DNA from: JANSXG01 sp965652425
Lineage (GTDB): Bacteria; Planctomycetota; Phycisphaerae; Phycisphaerales; UBA1924
NCBI GenBank assembly: GCA_965652425.1
Contig: CBFGVX010000001.1
Span: 33,080 to 97,079 of the forward strand
Direction: 5' to 3'
Length of the DNA: 64,000 nt
The notes beneath the pieces were generated by a model that saw only the letters and a program-made list of their open reading frames with translations, had not been told where the DNA came from and searched no databases. The translations under genes were made by a program, and so were the position numbers. Below, one piece after another: positions 25,793 to 33,967 of this stretch (position 1 is the stretch's first letter; each line of letters starts with the position of its first letter).

Positions 25793-26941
25793 TCACCGAG
25801 CGTCGTCCGGGATCTCCAGGCCGTATTGCAAACGCTGCTCCTTGGTCATCACGCCCTTGAGCGCGGAGGCGTACGACTCGGCGATGCCCGAGAGCCGTTT
25901 GAGGGCGTCATCGTAGACCTTGGTGTCGGGTTCGCCGCCGTTGAGCAGCATGGAAAAGTCGAGCTCGAGGTCGGTGCGGTACTTGGCGACGCGCGCCATC
26001 CTTCGGGCGGTTCTCAGGCGATCATCGAAGACCGCTCGGATTTCCTCGACGCGCTGCTTGAGTTCCGCGGGGGCTTTTTCATCGCCGAGGAGGGTGCGGA
26101 CGGCCCGCTCGGGGATCCACTCGTCGTGCACTTCTTCGTAGTTGATCTCCCACCAGATCTGCTCGAAGGTTCGGCGCTGTTCTTGGTCGAGCTGCTCCAT
26201 GACAGTCGATGCCAGCTCTTCGTTCATGGTGCGCAGGCGCTTGGCTTCTTCGATCGCCTTCTTAAATATCTTCGCGGTCTCGGCGATGATCTCCGGTCCG
26301 GCCTCGTCGAAGTCGAAGCCGATGCGTTGGCCGATGCTCTGCATCTCAAGGACCGCTTCGTAGGTCCTCTGGAACTGATCCGACACGCGCGCTTCCTGAT
26401 CAGAGAGAGTCAGGATCAGTTCGCGCAGGCGATCGTCGCTGACGATGTCCCTGTCGGCGAGCAGTTTCAGCGGCATCGCGCCGAGTTCGGAGACCTCGCT
26501 TCCGATCCCTTCGAGCCACCTGCCCATACGGGTGCGTCGGCGCATGTGCTCGATGAGCGGGGCCTGCTCGGGATGGACGATGAGCTTCACATCCTCGAAG
26601 AACCGGTCGCCGGCTTTCTCAAAGTCGTTCGTCAGATTGAAGGAGATCTGTACACCTTCGCTCCAGCCGATCTCTTCACCGGCATCGGTGCGCTTCTGCA
26701 ATTCGTCGCGTGCCTCCTGGCGGAGCGTGGCCTCGGCCTGCATCAGTTCGAGGTGCAGAGCCGCGAGCAGCTCGTGCGTGGGGGCATCGAGTTCGAGGAG
26801 CGTGCTCAGCTCGCGCAGATCGCTGTAGCCGAGGTTGTAGGGCTCCTCGCCGTAGATGGAGGCCCACTGGGCGTGCGAGGCGGACGAGCAGAGCCACGCC
26901 GCGATCATGATCATCAGAGCGTGCAGGGTTCGGGTTCTCAT
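25793..26941 (-). CDS. secreted alpha-helical protein of unknown function
   Basis: The 382-residue product from the ATG at 26941, with AAAGGGA eight bases upstream, starts with a signal peptide (MRTRTLHALMIMIAAWLCSS, cleavage near SHA-Q). The rest is charged and helical, with likely coiled-coil segments, for example around residues 225-300 (EEAKRLRTMNEELASTVMEQ). No catalytic motif is seen. The pattern resembles periplasmic helical proteins of the Spy/CpxP or DUF-type 'LTxxQ' sort only in general (EQLDQEQRRTFEQI). It is downstream of no clear operon partner; rho lies upstream in the same direction, separately promoted. Confidence 0.72.
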   Translation of the reverse strand: MRTRTLHALMIMIAAWLCSSASHAQWASIYGEEPYNLGYSDLRELSTLLELDAPTHELLAALHLELMQAEATLRQEARDELQKRTDAGEEIGWSEGVQISFNLTNDFEKAGDRFFEDVKLIVHPEQAPLIEHMRRRTRMGRWLEGIGSEVSELGAMPLKLLADRDIVSDDRLRELILTLSDQEARVSDQFQRTYEAVLEMQSIGQRIGFDFDEAGPEIIAETAKIFKKAIEEAKRLRTMNEELASTVMEQLDQEQRRTFEQIWWEINYEEVHDEWIPERAVRTLLGDEKAPAELKQRVEEIRAVFDDRLRTARRMARVAKYRTDLELDFSMLLNGGEPDTKVYDDALKRLSGIAESYASALKGVMTKEQRLQYGLEIPDDAR

Positions 26942-27025
26942 GAGCGTCCCTTTCGAGGTGGTCATCTTCATGATGCCACATGAGGCGCGATGTGGGAATG
27001 TTTTTTCTGAGTATCCGAATTCCGG

Positions 27026-28165
27026 TCAGTTTCCGAGCCCGATGAGTTCGGCGTTGGTCGGGAAGCGCTTCAGGGCGGCCTGGAGCTGCTCGATCTGCTG
27101 GGGCGGCGGCATGTTCAGCAGCCGCTTGCGCAGCGCGCTGACGGTCTTGTACTCCTGCGGCTCCATGAGCAGTTCTTCCTTGCGGGTGCCGCTGGCGGCG
27201 AGGTTGATCGCCGGGAACAGGCGGCGCTCGGCGATCTTGCGATCGAGGATCAGCTCCATGTTCCCGGTGCCCTTGAACTCCTCGAAGATCACCTGATCGC
27301 CCTGACTGCCGGTGTCGACGAGGCAGGAGGCGAGGATCGTGAGCGAGCCGGCCTCTTCGGTCTTTCGCGCAGCGCCGAAGATCTGTTTGGGTACTTCGAG
27401 CGCTTTGGAGTCGATGCCGCCGGACATGGTGCGTCCGGAGCTGGCGTGCTTGCGCGAGTTGTTGAAGGCGCGTCCGAGGCGGGTCAGCGAGTCGAGCAGG
27501 ATGACGACATCCTTGCCCGCCTCGACCATGCGCTTGGCCCGCTCGATGACCATGGTGGAGACGGCAATATGCCGCGTGTTGTCGTGGTCGTTGGAGGACG
27601 CGAAGACCTGGCAGGGGGTCGATCGCTTGAAGTCGGTGACTTCTTCGGGCCGTTCGTCGACGAGCAGCGCGAGCAGCTCGACCTTGGGGTGGTTGTGCGC
27701 GATCGCGCCGGCGATGTCCTTGAGCAGTGTGGTCTTGCCGGCCTTCGGGGGGCTGACGATCAGCCCGCGCTGGCCGTAGCCGATCGGGCAGAACAGATCG
27801 ATAAGGCGGCAGGAGTCCGGGCAGCCGCGGTATTCGAGCGTCATGCGCGGCTGTGGGTCGATCGTGAGCAGGTCGCCGAAGGGGCGGCGCTTGGCGAAGG
27901 CCTCGGGGTCGAGCCCCTCGATCGAGATGAACTGCTCGACCACCGGGCGGACGGTGCGAGGCCCGCGCTGGTTGCGCCGGCGCCGTGATTTCTTCTCCAC
28001 CACCTCGACGGTGACCTCGCAGCCGTCGCGCAGGGCGTACTGCTGGCCCAGTTCCAGGGGGACGAAAGGGTCATCCACGCGCTCTTCGAGCGTGCCGCCA
28101 CTCAACTGGCGAACACGACCCTCGGAGCGCTGCGGCCATTCAAGAATGCCGGTCAGCGTCGTCAT
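27026..28165 (-). CDS. rho: transcription termination factor Rho
   Basis: Rho is the hexameric RNA helicase that ends transcription. From the ATG at 28165, preceded by GAAGA, the product is 379 residues, about 40 shorter than E. coli Rho (419). It lacks most of the N-terminal helical subdomain but keeps the cold-shock RNA-binding part (residues about 5-95), with a basic insert (KKSRRRRNQRGPR). The ATPase domain has Walker A SPPKAGKTTLLK, LVDERPEEVTDFKRS and the later Q- and R-loop regions. In-frame sequence upstream of this start does not resemble Rho_N. A good promoter lies at 28287-28315. Confidence 0.95.
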   Translation of the reverse strand: MTTLTGILEWPQRSEGRVRQLSGGTLEERVDDPFVPLELGQQYALRDGCEVTVEVVEKKSRRRRNQRGPRTVRPVVEQFISIEGLDPEAFAKRRPFGDLLTIDPQPRMTLEYRGCPDSCRLIDLFCPIGYGQRGLIVSPPKAGKTTLLKDIAGAIAHNHPKVELLALLVDERPEEVTDFKRSTPCQVFASSNDHDNTRHIAVSTMVIERAKRMVEAGKDVVILLDSLTRLGRAFNNSRKHASSGRTMSGGIDSKALEVPKQIFGAARKTEEAGSLTILASCLVDTGSQGDQVIFEEFKGTGNMELILDRKIAERRLFPAINLAASGTRKEELLMEPQEYKTVSALRKRLLNMPPPQQIEQLQAALKRFPTNAELIGLGN

Positions 28166-28286
28166 AAGTCTTCTTTTCAATCCGTCGCGAGCGGGTTGCT
28201 CGGTTGGCGGCCCACACGCTCGTCGCGTGGCTCGGCGCCGGCTGCCGGGCCACACCCTCAGGATGCGGCTGCGCGGCAGACACACG

Positions 28287-28315
28287 ATTGGAGCACGATG
28301 AAGCCCCGCCGTCAA
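28287..28315 (-). promoter_or_regulatory. candidate rho promoter
   Basis: Minus-strand TTGACG (28310-28315) and TCCAAT (28287-28292) are 17 bases apart. Transcription would start near 28280, leaving a leader of about 115 nt before rho. Rho genes are usually autoregulated by attenuation in such leaders. Confidence 0.5.
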
Positions 28316-28375
28316 TACTCAATGTCGGATCCATCCACACCCCGGCTTCAGTTCGCCCACCCCGATGAGCGTGCC

Positions 28376-28405
28376 TTGTGGTCCGGTCTCGATTGGACCT
28401 ACATT
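28376..28405 (+). promoter_or_regulatory. candidate ptsI promoter
   Basis: TTGTGG (28376-28381) and TACATT (28400-28405) are separated by 18 bases. A start near 28412 would place the palindrome at 28418-28453 at the very 5' end of the transcript. Both boxes are four-of-six matches, so this is tentative. Confidence 0.35.
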
Positions 28406-28417
28406 GTGACATTCAAT

Positions 28418-28453
28418 GCCGCTATCACCCACTTTTGAAAAGGGGATAGCGGC
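28418..28453 (+). promoter_or_regulatory. 36-bp palindrome in the ptsI leader
   Basis: Arms GCCGCTATC (28418-28426) and GATAGCGGC (28445-28453) are perfect complements. CCC (28428-28430) pairs further with GGG (28442-28444) around one bulged A. The centre CTTTTGAAAAG (28432-28442) is itself palindromic. It ends 35 bases before the ptsI ATG, so it could be an operator or an RNA hairpin affecting the leader. The 28166-28488 gap between rho and ptsI otherwise holds only the two promoter candidates. Confidence 0.7.
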
Positions 28454-28488
28454 TGGCCGGTTCTGTTGTGAGGCGTGGTTTGTCGTTG

Positions 28489-30270
28489 ATGCAGGAATTC
28501 CAAGGCATCCCGGTGAGTGCGGGTGTGGTTATCGGTCGGGTCTTCCGGCTCGATGATGCCCACATGTGGGTTCCTCGTCGCACCGTCGCGCCCGAGCGGG
28601 GATCGCACGAACTCCAGCGCCTGACCCAGGCGATCGATGCCTCGCTCGCCGAACTCGACGGATTGCGAAAGAAAGCCGAGACCGACCTCGGCAAGGAAGC
28701 CGCGGCGATCTTCGCCTTTCACCAGGGCATGCTGCGCGATCAGTCCCTGATTCGCCCGATGCTCGCCAGGATCGAGGAGGAGCATGTCACCGCGGAATAC
28801 GCGCTGCAGGAGCAGTGCAGCGTGCTCGCCAGCAAGTTCGAGGGCATGGGCGACACGGCGTTCTCGACCAAGGTCGACGATGTCTGGGATCTCAATCAGC
28901 GCGTGATGAGCCACCTCGTTGGCGCCCAGCGCTCGGCTCTGGACGACCTGGATTATGAAGCCGTGGTGGTGGCTCCGGACCTGACACCGTCGCAGGCCGC
29001 GGCGTTCCCGCCGGATCGCGTGCTGGGCTTCGCGACCGACAAGGGCGGGCCGACCTCGCACACGGCGATCTTCGCCCGCGCACTGGGGATTCCGGCGACT
29101 GTGGGTACGGGAAATCTCTGCGAGATCGCCGAGGAATGCGACGAGATCATCGTCGACGGCGATCGGGGCGTGGTCATCCTGCGACCCGACGAGGAAACGC
29201 TCGAGTTTTACCGCTCGAAACAGCAGCGTTTGGCAGCGATCCGGGCCGCTCTTCAGGAGAACCAGACACTCGAGGCCCGGACGACGGACGGTGTTGCTGT
29301 TCATCTGATGGGCAATGTGGAAATGGGGCTGGAGGCGACCCAGGTGATCGACCAGGGCGGCGAGGGCATAGGGCTTTTCCGCACCGAGTTCCTCTGGCTC
29401 ACCCGCAACGCCGAACCGAGCGAGGAAGAGCAGTTCGCCGAGTTCAAATCGGCGGTGGAGGCCTGCCGGGGACGACCGGTCACGCTGCGGACCTACGACC
29501 TCGGGGCCGACAAGTACACCCAGTCGCGATCGCATGTGCCCGAGCGGAACCCGTTCCTGGGCCTGCGCTCGATCCGGTACTGCCTGGCCAACCCGGTGAT
29601 GTTCAAACGCCATTTGAGGGCGATCATGCGGGCATCGGCGTTCGGTCCGATCCGGATCATGTTCCCGCTCGTGACCGCGACGGAGGAGCTGCGCCGGGCG
29701 AAGATGCATTTAAAGGATGTGATGGAAGATCTCTCTGAAGAGGGGATCGCCTATGACCCGAATGTGAAAGTGGGCATGATGGTGGAGGTCCCCGCCGCGG
29801 CGGTGATGGCCTCCAGCTTCGCCCGCGAGGTCGATTTCTTCTCGATCGGGACCAACGACCTCGTGCAGTACACGCTGGCGGTGGACCGGACCAACGAGAA
29901 GGTCTCGGGCATGTACTCCGCCGCCCACCCGGCGATCCTGAAACTGATCAAGGATGTGGTCCGGGTCGGCCGACACAGGAAGGTCGATGTGTCGGTTTGC
30001 GGGGAGGCGGCGGGGGACCCGATGTTCACGATGTTGCTCATCGGCGTCGGGCTGCGTACCCTTTCCGTATCGCCGCGACGGATTCCCTACCTGAAGAAGG
30101 TGATCCGCAGCGTCGAGATCGCAGATTGCGAGCGCCTGGCCCGAACGGTCGGTTCGCTCGATTCGGAAGCTTCGGTCACGGCATTTCTCCGTGATCAGGC
30201 CATGAAACGATTCCCCGAGTTCGTTGACGGGCGTGCCGTCGACATGGAACGGTCCGAAGCGGCTTCCTGA
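28489..30270 (+). CDS. ptsI: phosphoenolpyruvate-protein phosphotransferase (PTS enzyme I)
   Basis: Enzyme I takes phosphate from phosphoenolpyruvate and passes it to HPr. The ATG at 28489 gives 593 residues and puts the active-site His (GGPTSHTAIFARALG) at residue 191, close to His189 of E. coli. The GTG at 28468 is therefore less likely. The C-terminal PEP-binding barrel has GLFRTEFLW, the ERNPFLGLRSIR segment, and the VSVCGEAAGDP motif with its active Cys. No ptsH or PTS permease is in the window, so in this organism it may serve a regulatory phosphorelay or a distant transporter. Confidence 0.94.
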   Translation: MQEFQGIPVSAGVVIGRVFRLDDAHMWVPRRTVAPERGSHELQRLTQAIDASLAELDGLRKKAETDLGKEAAAIFAFHQGMLRDQSLIRPMLARIEEEHVTAEYALQEQCSVLASKFEGMGDTAFSTKVDDVWDLNQRVMSHLVGAQRSALDDLDYEAVVVAPDLTPSQAAAFPPDRVLGFATDKGGPTSHTAIFARALGIPATVGTGNLCEIAEECDEIIVDGDRGVVILRPDEETLEFYRSKQQRLAAIRAALQENQTLEARTTDGVAVHLMGNVEMGLEATQVIDQGGEGIGLFRTEFLWLTRNAEPSEEEQFAEFKSAVEACRGRPVTLRTYDLGADKYTQSRSHVPERNPFLGLRSIRYCLANPVMFKRHLRAIMRASAFGPIRIMFPLVTATEELRRAKMHLKDVMEDLSEEGIAYDPNVKVGMMVEVPAAAVMASSFAREVDFFSIGTNDLVQYTLAVDRTNEKVSGMYSAAHPAILKLIKDVVRVGRHRKVDVSVCGEAAGDPMFTMLLIGVGLRTLSVSPRRIPYLKKVIRSVEIADCERLARTVGSLDSEASVTAFLRDQAMKRFPEFVDGRAVDMERSEAAS

Positions 30271-30696
30271 AAGCCGCCGAGGGTCCGACCGGGCTCGAAC
30301 AGACCTCACGGGCTTTCCCTTTCTGAGGGTTCGCCCACCGCTCCGCGCGGCTCGCGCGCTGGCGAAACGCACCGGTGGTCGAGGGCTCGATGCCCTGAAC
30401 GCTGTGTGCCAACGAGGACCCCGCGGATTGCCTCAAGCAGTCCACGGCGAGCAACCTCACGCCAGCTCCGGATGGCTCTGTACCCGACGCGGGTACGGAT
30501 CCGGAAACGCGATCCGTCCGCAGCGCCACCGAGAGCAGTTCCGCGCACCATGCGCTGTGAAGCAGAAGCACACCACGCAAACGACCCGCCGGTCACGCTC
30601 AGGCGTGACGAGGCGTGCTGTCCGTTTGGCCAAGCCGTGCACCTCAGCCCGCACCGTTAACGCCGGAACCGCTCGCTCACACAGCGAGACGCACCG
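30271..30696 (+). promoter_or_regulatory. structured 5' leader of the RNase E/G gene
   Basis: This 426-base stretch has no convincing gene. Toward its 3' end it holds four hairpins: GTACCCG/CGGGTAC (30480-30496, 3-base loop), CGGATC/GATCCG (30496-30516), GTCACGC/GCGTGAC (30592-30609, TCAG loop) and CTCGCT/AGCGAG (30672-30688). The last ends eight bases before the ATG, and its 3' arm includes the only GAG able to act as a ribosome site. E. coli rne has a long leader with hairpins through which RNase E cuts its own mRNA; the same logic is plausible here. Confidence 0.5.
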
Positions 30697-33600
30697 ATGA
30701 CCGACACCGCCGCCGAATCGACCGGGACCCCCAAGACCACCCGCAAGCGCACGACGCGCAGCCGAAAGAAGGTCGCTCCGAAGGAAATCGCCCAGGGCGC
30801 GGTTCCCGCCCCCAGCAAGACCATCGCGAAGCCCGAACCACAGCCCAAGCCAGAGCGGCGCGAGGACAAGGCCCCCGAGCGCCAGTCCGAGGCAAAGCCC
30901 GAGAGCAAACCCGAGACCAGGTCGCAGGCCCAATCTGAGGACAAAGCCGACGGGGGCTCCGAGGATCGCAAGCCGCGTCGCAAGCGGTCGCGTTCCAAGT
31001 CTTCGGCTTCCAAGTCCTCTTCCGGATCGAGCTCGGGCTCGAAGCCAGAGTCCTCCGACTCGCCAGCGCCTGCGCCCTCGAAGAAGGGCGGCGTGTCGCG
31101 GATGCTGATCAACTACATCCCCGGCGACGAGTGCCGCGTGGCCCTCACTGTGGACGGCAAGCTCGAGGAGTTCCACTCCGAGCGCGCGAACAACCTGAAC
31201 ATCGTCGGCAACATCTATGTCGGCAAGGTGATGAATGTGGAGCGGTCGATTCAGGCCGCGTTCGTGGATTTCGGCTACGGGGTCAACGGGTTCCTGCACA
31301 TCTCCGACCTGCACCCGCAGTACTTCCCCGGCGAGGACGAGAACACGACCGAGAAGATCGGGATGAAGACGCCCCGTCGCGAGCGTCCGCCGATCGAGCG
31401 CTGCCTCAAGCGGGGCCAGAAGATCCTGGTGCAGGTGCTCAAGGAAGGCATCTCGACCAAGGGGCCGACCCTGACGAGCTACCTGAGCATCCCCGGCCGG
31501 TTCCTGGTCATGCTCCCGGACATGGACAAGGTCGGGGTGAGCCGCAAGGTCGAGGACGAGGACCAGCGTCGGGCGATGCGCAAGATCCTGGACTCGCTCG
31601 ATCTGCCCAAGGAATTCGGCTTCATCCTGCGCACCGCGGGCATGAACCAGACCAAGGCCGAGCTGAAGCGCGACCTCGCGTACCTGCAGCGCCTCTGGAA
31701 GGACATCGACAAGCGCCTGAGCCAGGGCGACAAGCCGCGCCTGCTGTATGCCGAGAGCGACCTGCTGATGCGCGCCCTGCGCGACATCTGGACCAGTGAG
31801 ATCGACGAGATCATCGTCGATGATCCGACGGCGATCCGGCGCGCGTACGCGTTCATGCGGATCGTCAGCCCGCGCAGTTCCACCAAACTCCTCGCCTACG
31901 ACCGCCAGGTTCCGCTGTTCCACGCCTTCGGTGTGGAGGAGCAGATCGAGCGGATTCTGGCCCGCGAGGTTCCGCTGCCCTCGGGCGGCTCGCTCGTGAT
32001 CGACGAGGCCGAGGCGATGGTCGCGATCGATGTGAACTCGGGCAAGAGCCGCAACCACGGCGACGCCGAGACGATGGCGTTCCGGATCAACCAGGAGGCG
32101 GTGGAAGAGATCTGCCGCCAGATCAAGCTGCGCGATGTGGGCGGTCTGATCATGTGCGACCTGATCGACATGATGAAGCGCTCGCACCGTCGCGAGATCG
32201 AGAAGCTGATGGAGGACCTTCTCAAGAAGGACCGCGCCTCGACCCGCGCCCTGCCGATCTCCGAGTTCGGCATCATGGAAATGACCCGCCAGCGTGTGCG
32301 CGGCTCGATGAAGTCCGTCCACTTCGCCAAGCTCGACATCGGCGACGGTCGGGGCTGGGTCCGCCGGCCCGATTCGGTCGCGACCAACGCCATGCGCGAT
32401 CTCGCCGCCCTCATGCAGCACGAGCGCGTTGCGAAGGTCGAGATGGTCGTCTCGCCGCGCGTCGCGGGCGAATTGCTGTCGTCCAAGCGTCAGGCGCTCA
32501 CCCGTCTCGAGCTGAAACTCCACAAGCGAGTCGATGTGCGCGTCAGCGAGTCGATCGCCGTCGATCGCGTGGTGATGTACGCCTACGACGAATCCGGCTC
32601 GGATATCGAGATCGAGCGGCTGGCGAAGTTCCGTCCGCCCACCGACCTCGTGGAGTACAAGCCCGAGCATGCCGAGGAGCAGGACTGGGCCGTCGACGCC
32701 ACCGCCGAGCACGAGCAGGACCTCGAAGAACTCGTTCAGGAAGAAGCCGCCAAGCTCGACGAGGTTCTGGCGATGGAGGCCTCGATCCTCTCCGGCGAGG
32801 ACGAGGATGATCAGGAGTTTTCAGCGGAATCCGAGAACGGATCAGAAGGCGGGCGCAAGCGTCGTCGCCGCCGTCGTCGCCGTCGTGGCGGCGGGGGCGG
32901 AGAGGGCTCGGGCGAGCAGAACGGCGAATCCCGTCCGGCCCAGCGCGAATCCTCCGACGATGACGAAGATGAAGATCAGCCGTCGCAGACCCGGAGCGAT
33001 TCGTCCGATTCCTCCGGAGAAGATCAGGACGACGACGGCCAGCCCCGCAAGCGTCGCCGGCGTCGTCGCCGTCGTCGGCGTGGCGGCGGAGAGGGCGAGA
33101 ACGGCTCCTCCGACGACTCGCGCACCGACTCACCCCGTTCCGAGGATGCCCCGGAAGCAGACACCCAGCGCGGTCGTGTGCAGGTCGAAGCCAAAGCCCC
33201 GCAGCGCGAAGGCGTGGCCCCATCGGGGTTCCCTTGGCGAGGCGATTCGTGGGATCTCGAGCCCTCGGCCCTGACCATGGACAAGGACGGCGGGTTCAAG
33301 AACCCCGCCGATGCCGAGCTCGCCGCCCAGATCAAGGCCGGCAAGGACCCGCGGCAGGCCATCGCGGCGATGAACGGTGCGGCGAACGCCCAATCGGACG
33401 CCCAATCGGATGCGTCCGATGACGATGGCGATGACGGCGACGACAACGGATCGGGTGGCGGCGGACGCCGTCGGCGGCGCCGTCGAGGCGGGCGCGGCTC
33501 CCGTTCCGAGGATCGCTCGGAGACGGCCTCATCGGCCGATCGCGAGCCGGCGAAGGCCAGCGCCGATGTGGACCCGCCCGAAGCCAAGGCCGAGCCGAAA

Positions 33601-33948
33601 CCGGCTCCGAAGGCGGAGTCGGAATCCACGGTCAAGCCGACACCCAAGTCCGAACGGGAAACCGGCCGCCGCAGCGCTGGACCCCGCAAGGGTGTGAAGA
33701 AAGCACCGGCGGACATCCTGATCGCCGGCGCGGTCAAGCCCGCGGCGAAGTCGACGGCCTCAAAGAGTGATTCCTCTTCGGAATCTGCGTCGTCGGCATC
33801 CAAGACAGCCAAGAAGACGACCCGCAAGACCTCCACGAAGAAGACCACCACCAAGAAACCCGCTTCGAAGAAGAAGACTTCAACCAAGAAGTCGACGACC
33901 AAGAAGGCGAGCACCCGCAAGAAGACCACGAAGAAGACCTCGTCCTGA
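30697..33948 (+). CDS. rne: ribonuclease E/G with long charged N- and C-terminal extensions
   Basis: This 1083-residue protein carries the RNase E/G catalytic core at about 136-650. The S1 domain begins at RMLINYIPGDECRVAL. The DNase I-like site has IDVNSGKSRNHG (Asp near 444) and GLIMCDLIDM (Asp near 488). The CPxC Zn-link that follows this domain in E. coli RNase E is absent: the position after MTRQRVRGSMKSV has no Cys pair. Residues 1-135 are Lys/Arg/Ser-rich. The tail holds three Arg/Gly blocks (near 718, 783 and 922), acidic spacers, and a Lys/Thr-rich end (about 1035-1083) like histone H1. The extensions probably bind RNA or partners. Confidence 0.93.
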   Translation: MTDTAAESTGTPKTTRKRTTRSRKKVAPKEIAQGAVPAPSKTIAKPEPQPKPERREDKAPERQSEAKPESKPETRSQAQSEDKADGGSEDRKPRRKRSRSKSSASKSSSGSSSGSKPESSDSPAPAPSKKGGVSRMLINYIPGDECRVALTVDGKLEEFHSERANNLNIVGNIYVGKVMNVERSIQAAFVDFGYGVNGFLHISDLHPQYFPGEDENTTEKIGMKTPRRERPPIERCLKRGQKILVQVLKEGISTKGPTLTSYLSIPGRFLVMLPDMDKVGVSRKVEDEDQRRAMRKILDSLDLPKEFGFILRTAGMNQTKAELKRDLAYLQRLWKDIDKRLSQGDKPRLLYAESDLLMRALRDIWTSEIDEIIVDDPTAIRRAYAFMRIVSPRSSTKLLAYDRQVPLFHAFGVEEQIERILAREVPLPSGGSLVIDEAEAMVAIDVNSGKSRNHGDAETMAFRINQEAVEEICRQIKLRDVGGLIMCDLIDMMKRSHRREIEKLMEDLLKKDRASTRALPISEFGIMEMTRQRVRGSMKSVHFAKLDIGDGRGWVRRPDSVATNAMRDLAALMQHERVAKVEMVVSPRVAGELLSSKRQALTRLELKLHKRVDVRVSESIAVDRVVMYAYDESGSDIEIERLAKFRPPTDLVEYKPEHAEEQDWAVDATAEHEQDLEELVQEEAAKLDEVLAMEASILSGEDEDDQEFSAESENGSEGGRKRRRRRRRRRGGGGGEGSGEQNGESRPAQRESSDDDEDEDQPSQTRSDSSDSSGEDQDDDGQPRKRRRRRRRRRRGGGEGENGSSDDSRTDSPRSEDAPEADTQRGRVQVEAKAPQREGVAPSGFPWRGDSWDLEPSALTMDKDGGFKNPADAELAAQIKAGKDPRQAIAAMNGAANAQSDAQSDASDDDGDDGDDNGSGGGGRRRRRRRGGRGSRSEDRSETASSADREPAKASADVDPPEAKAEPKPAPKAESESTVKPTPKSERETGRRSAGPRKGVKKAPADILIAGAVKPAAKSTASKSDSSSESASSASKTAKKTTRKTSTKKTTTKKPASKKKTSTKKSTTKKASTRKKTTKKTSS

Positions 33949-33967
33949 GCCGTTCGATCTCCAGACC

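Noticed and set aside
30457..32712. Open frame of about 750 codons antisense to the RNase E/G gene
   Set aside because: The His/Asp/Leu-rich translation is the expected complement of the sense gene and shows no domain.
33800..33945. Lys/Thr-rich end of RNase E/G as a frameshift artefact
   Set aside because: It continues the frame without interruption, has strongly biased but normal codons (AAG, ACC), and stops just before dxr.
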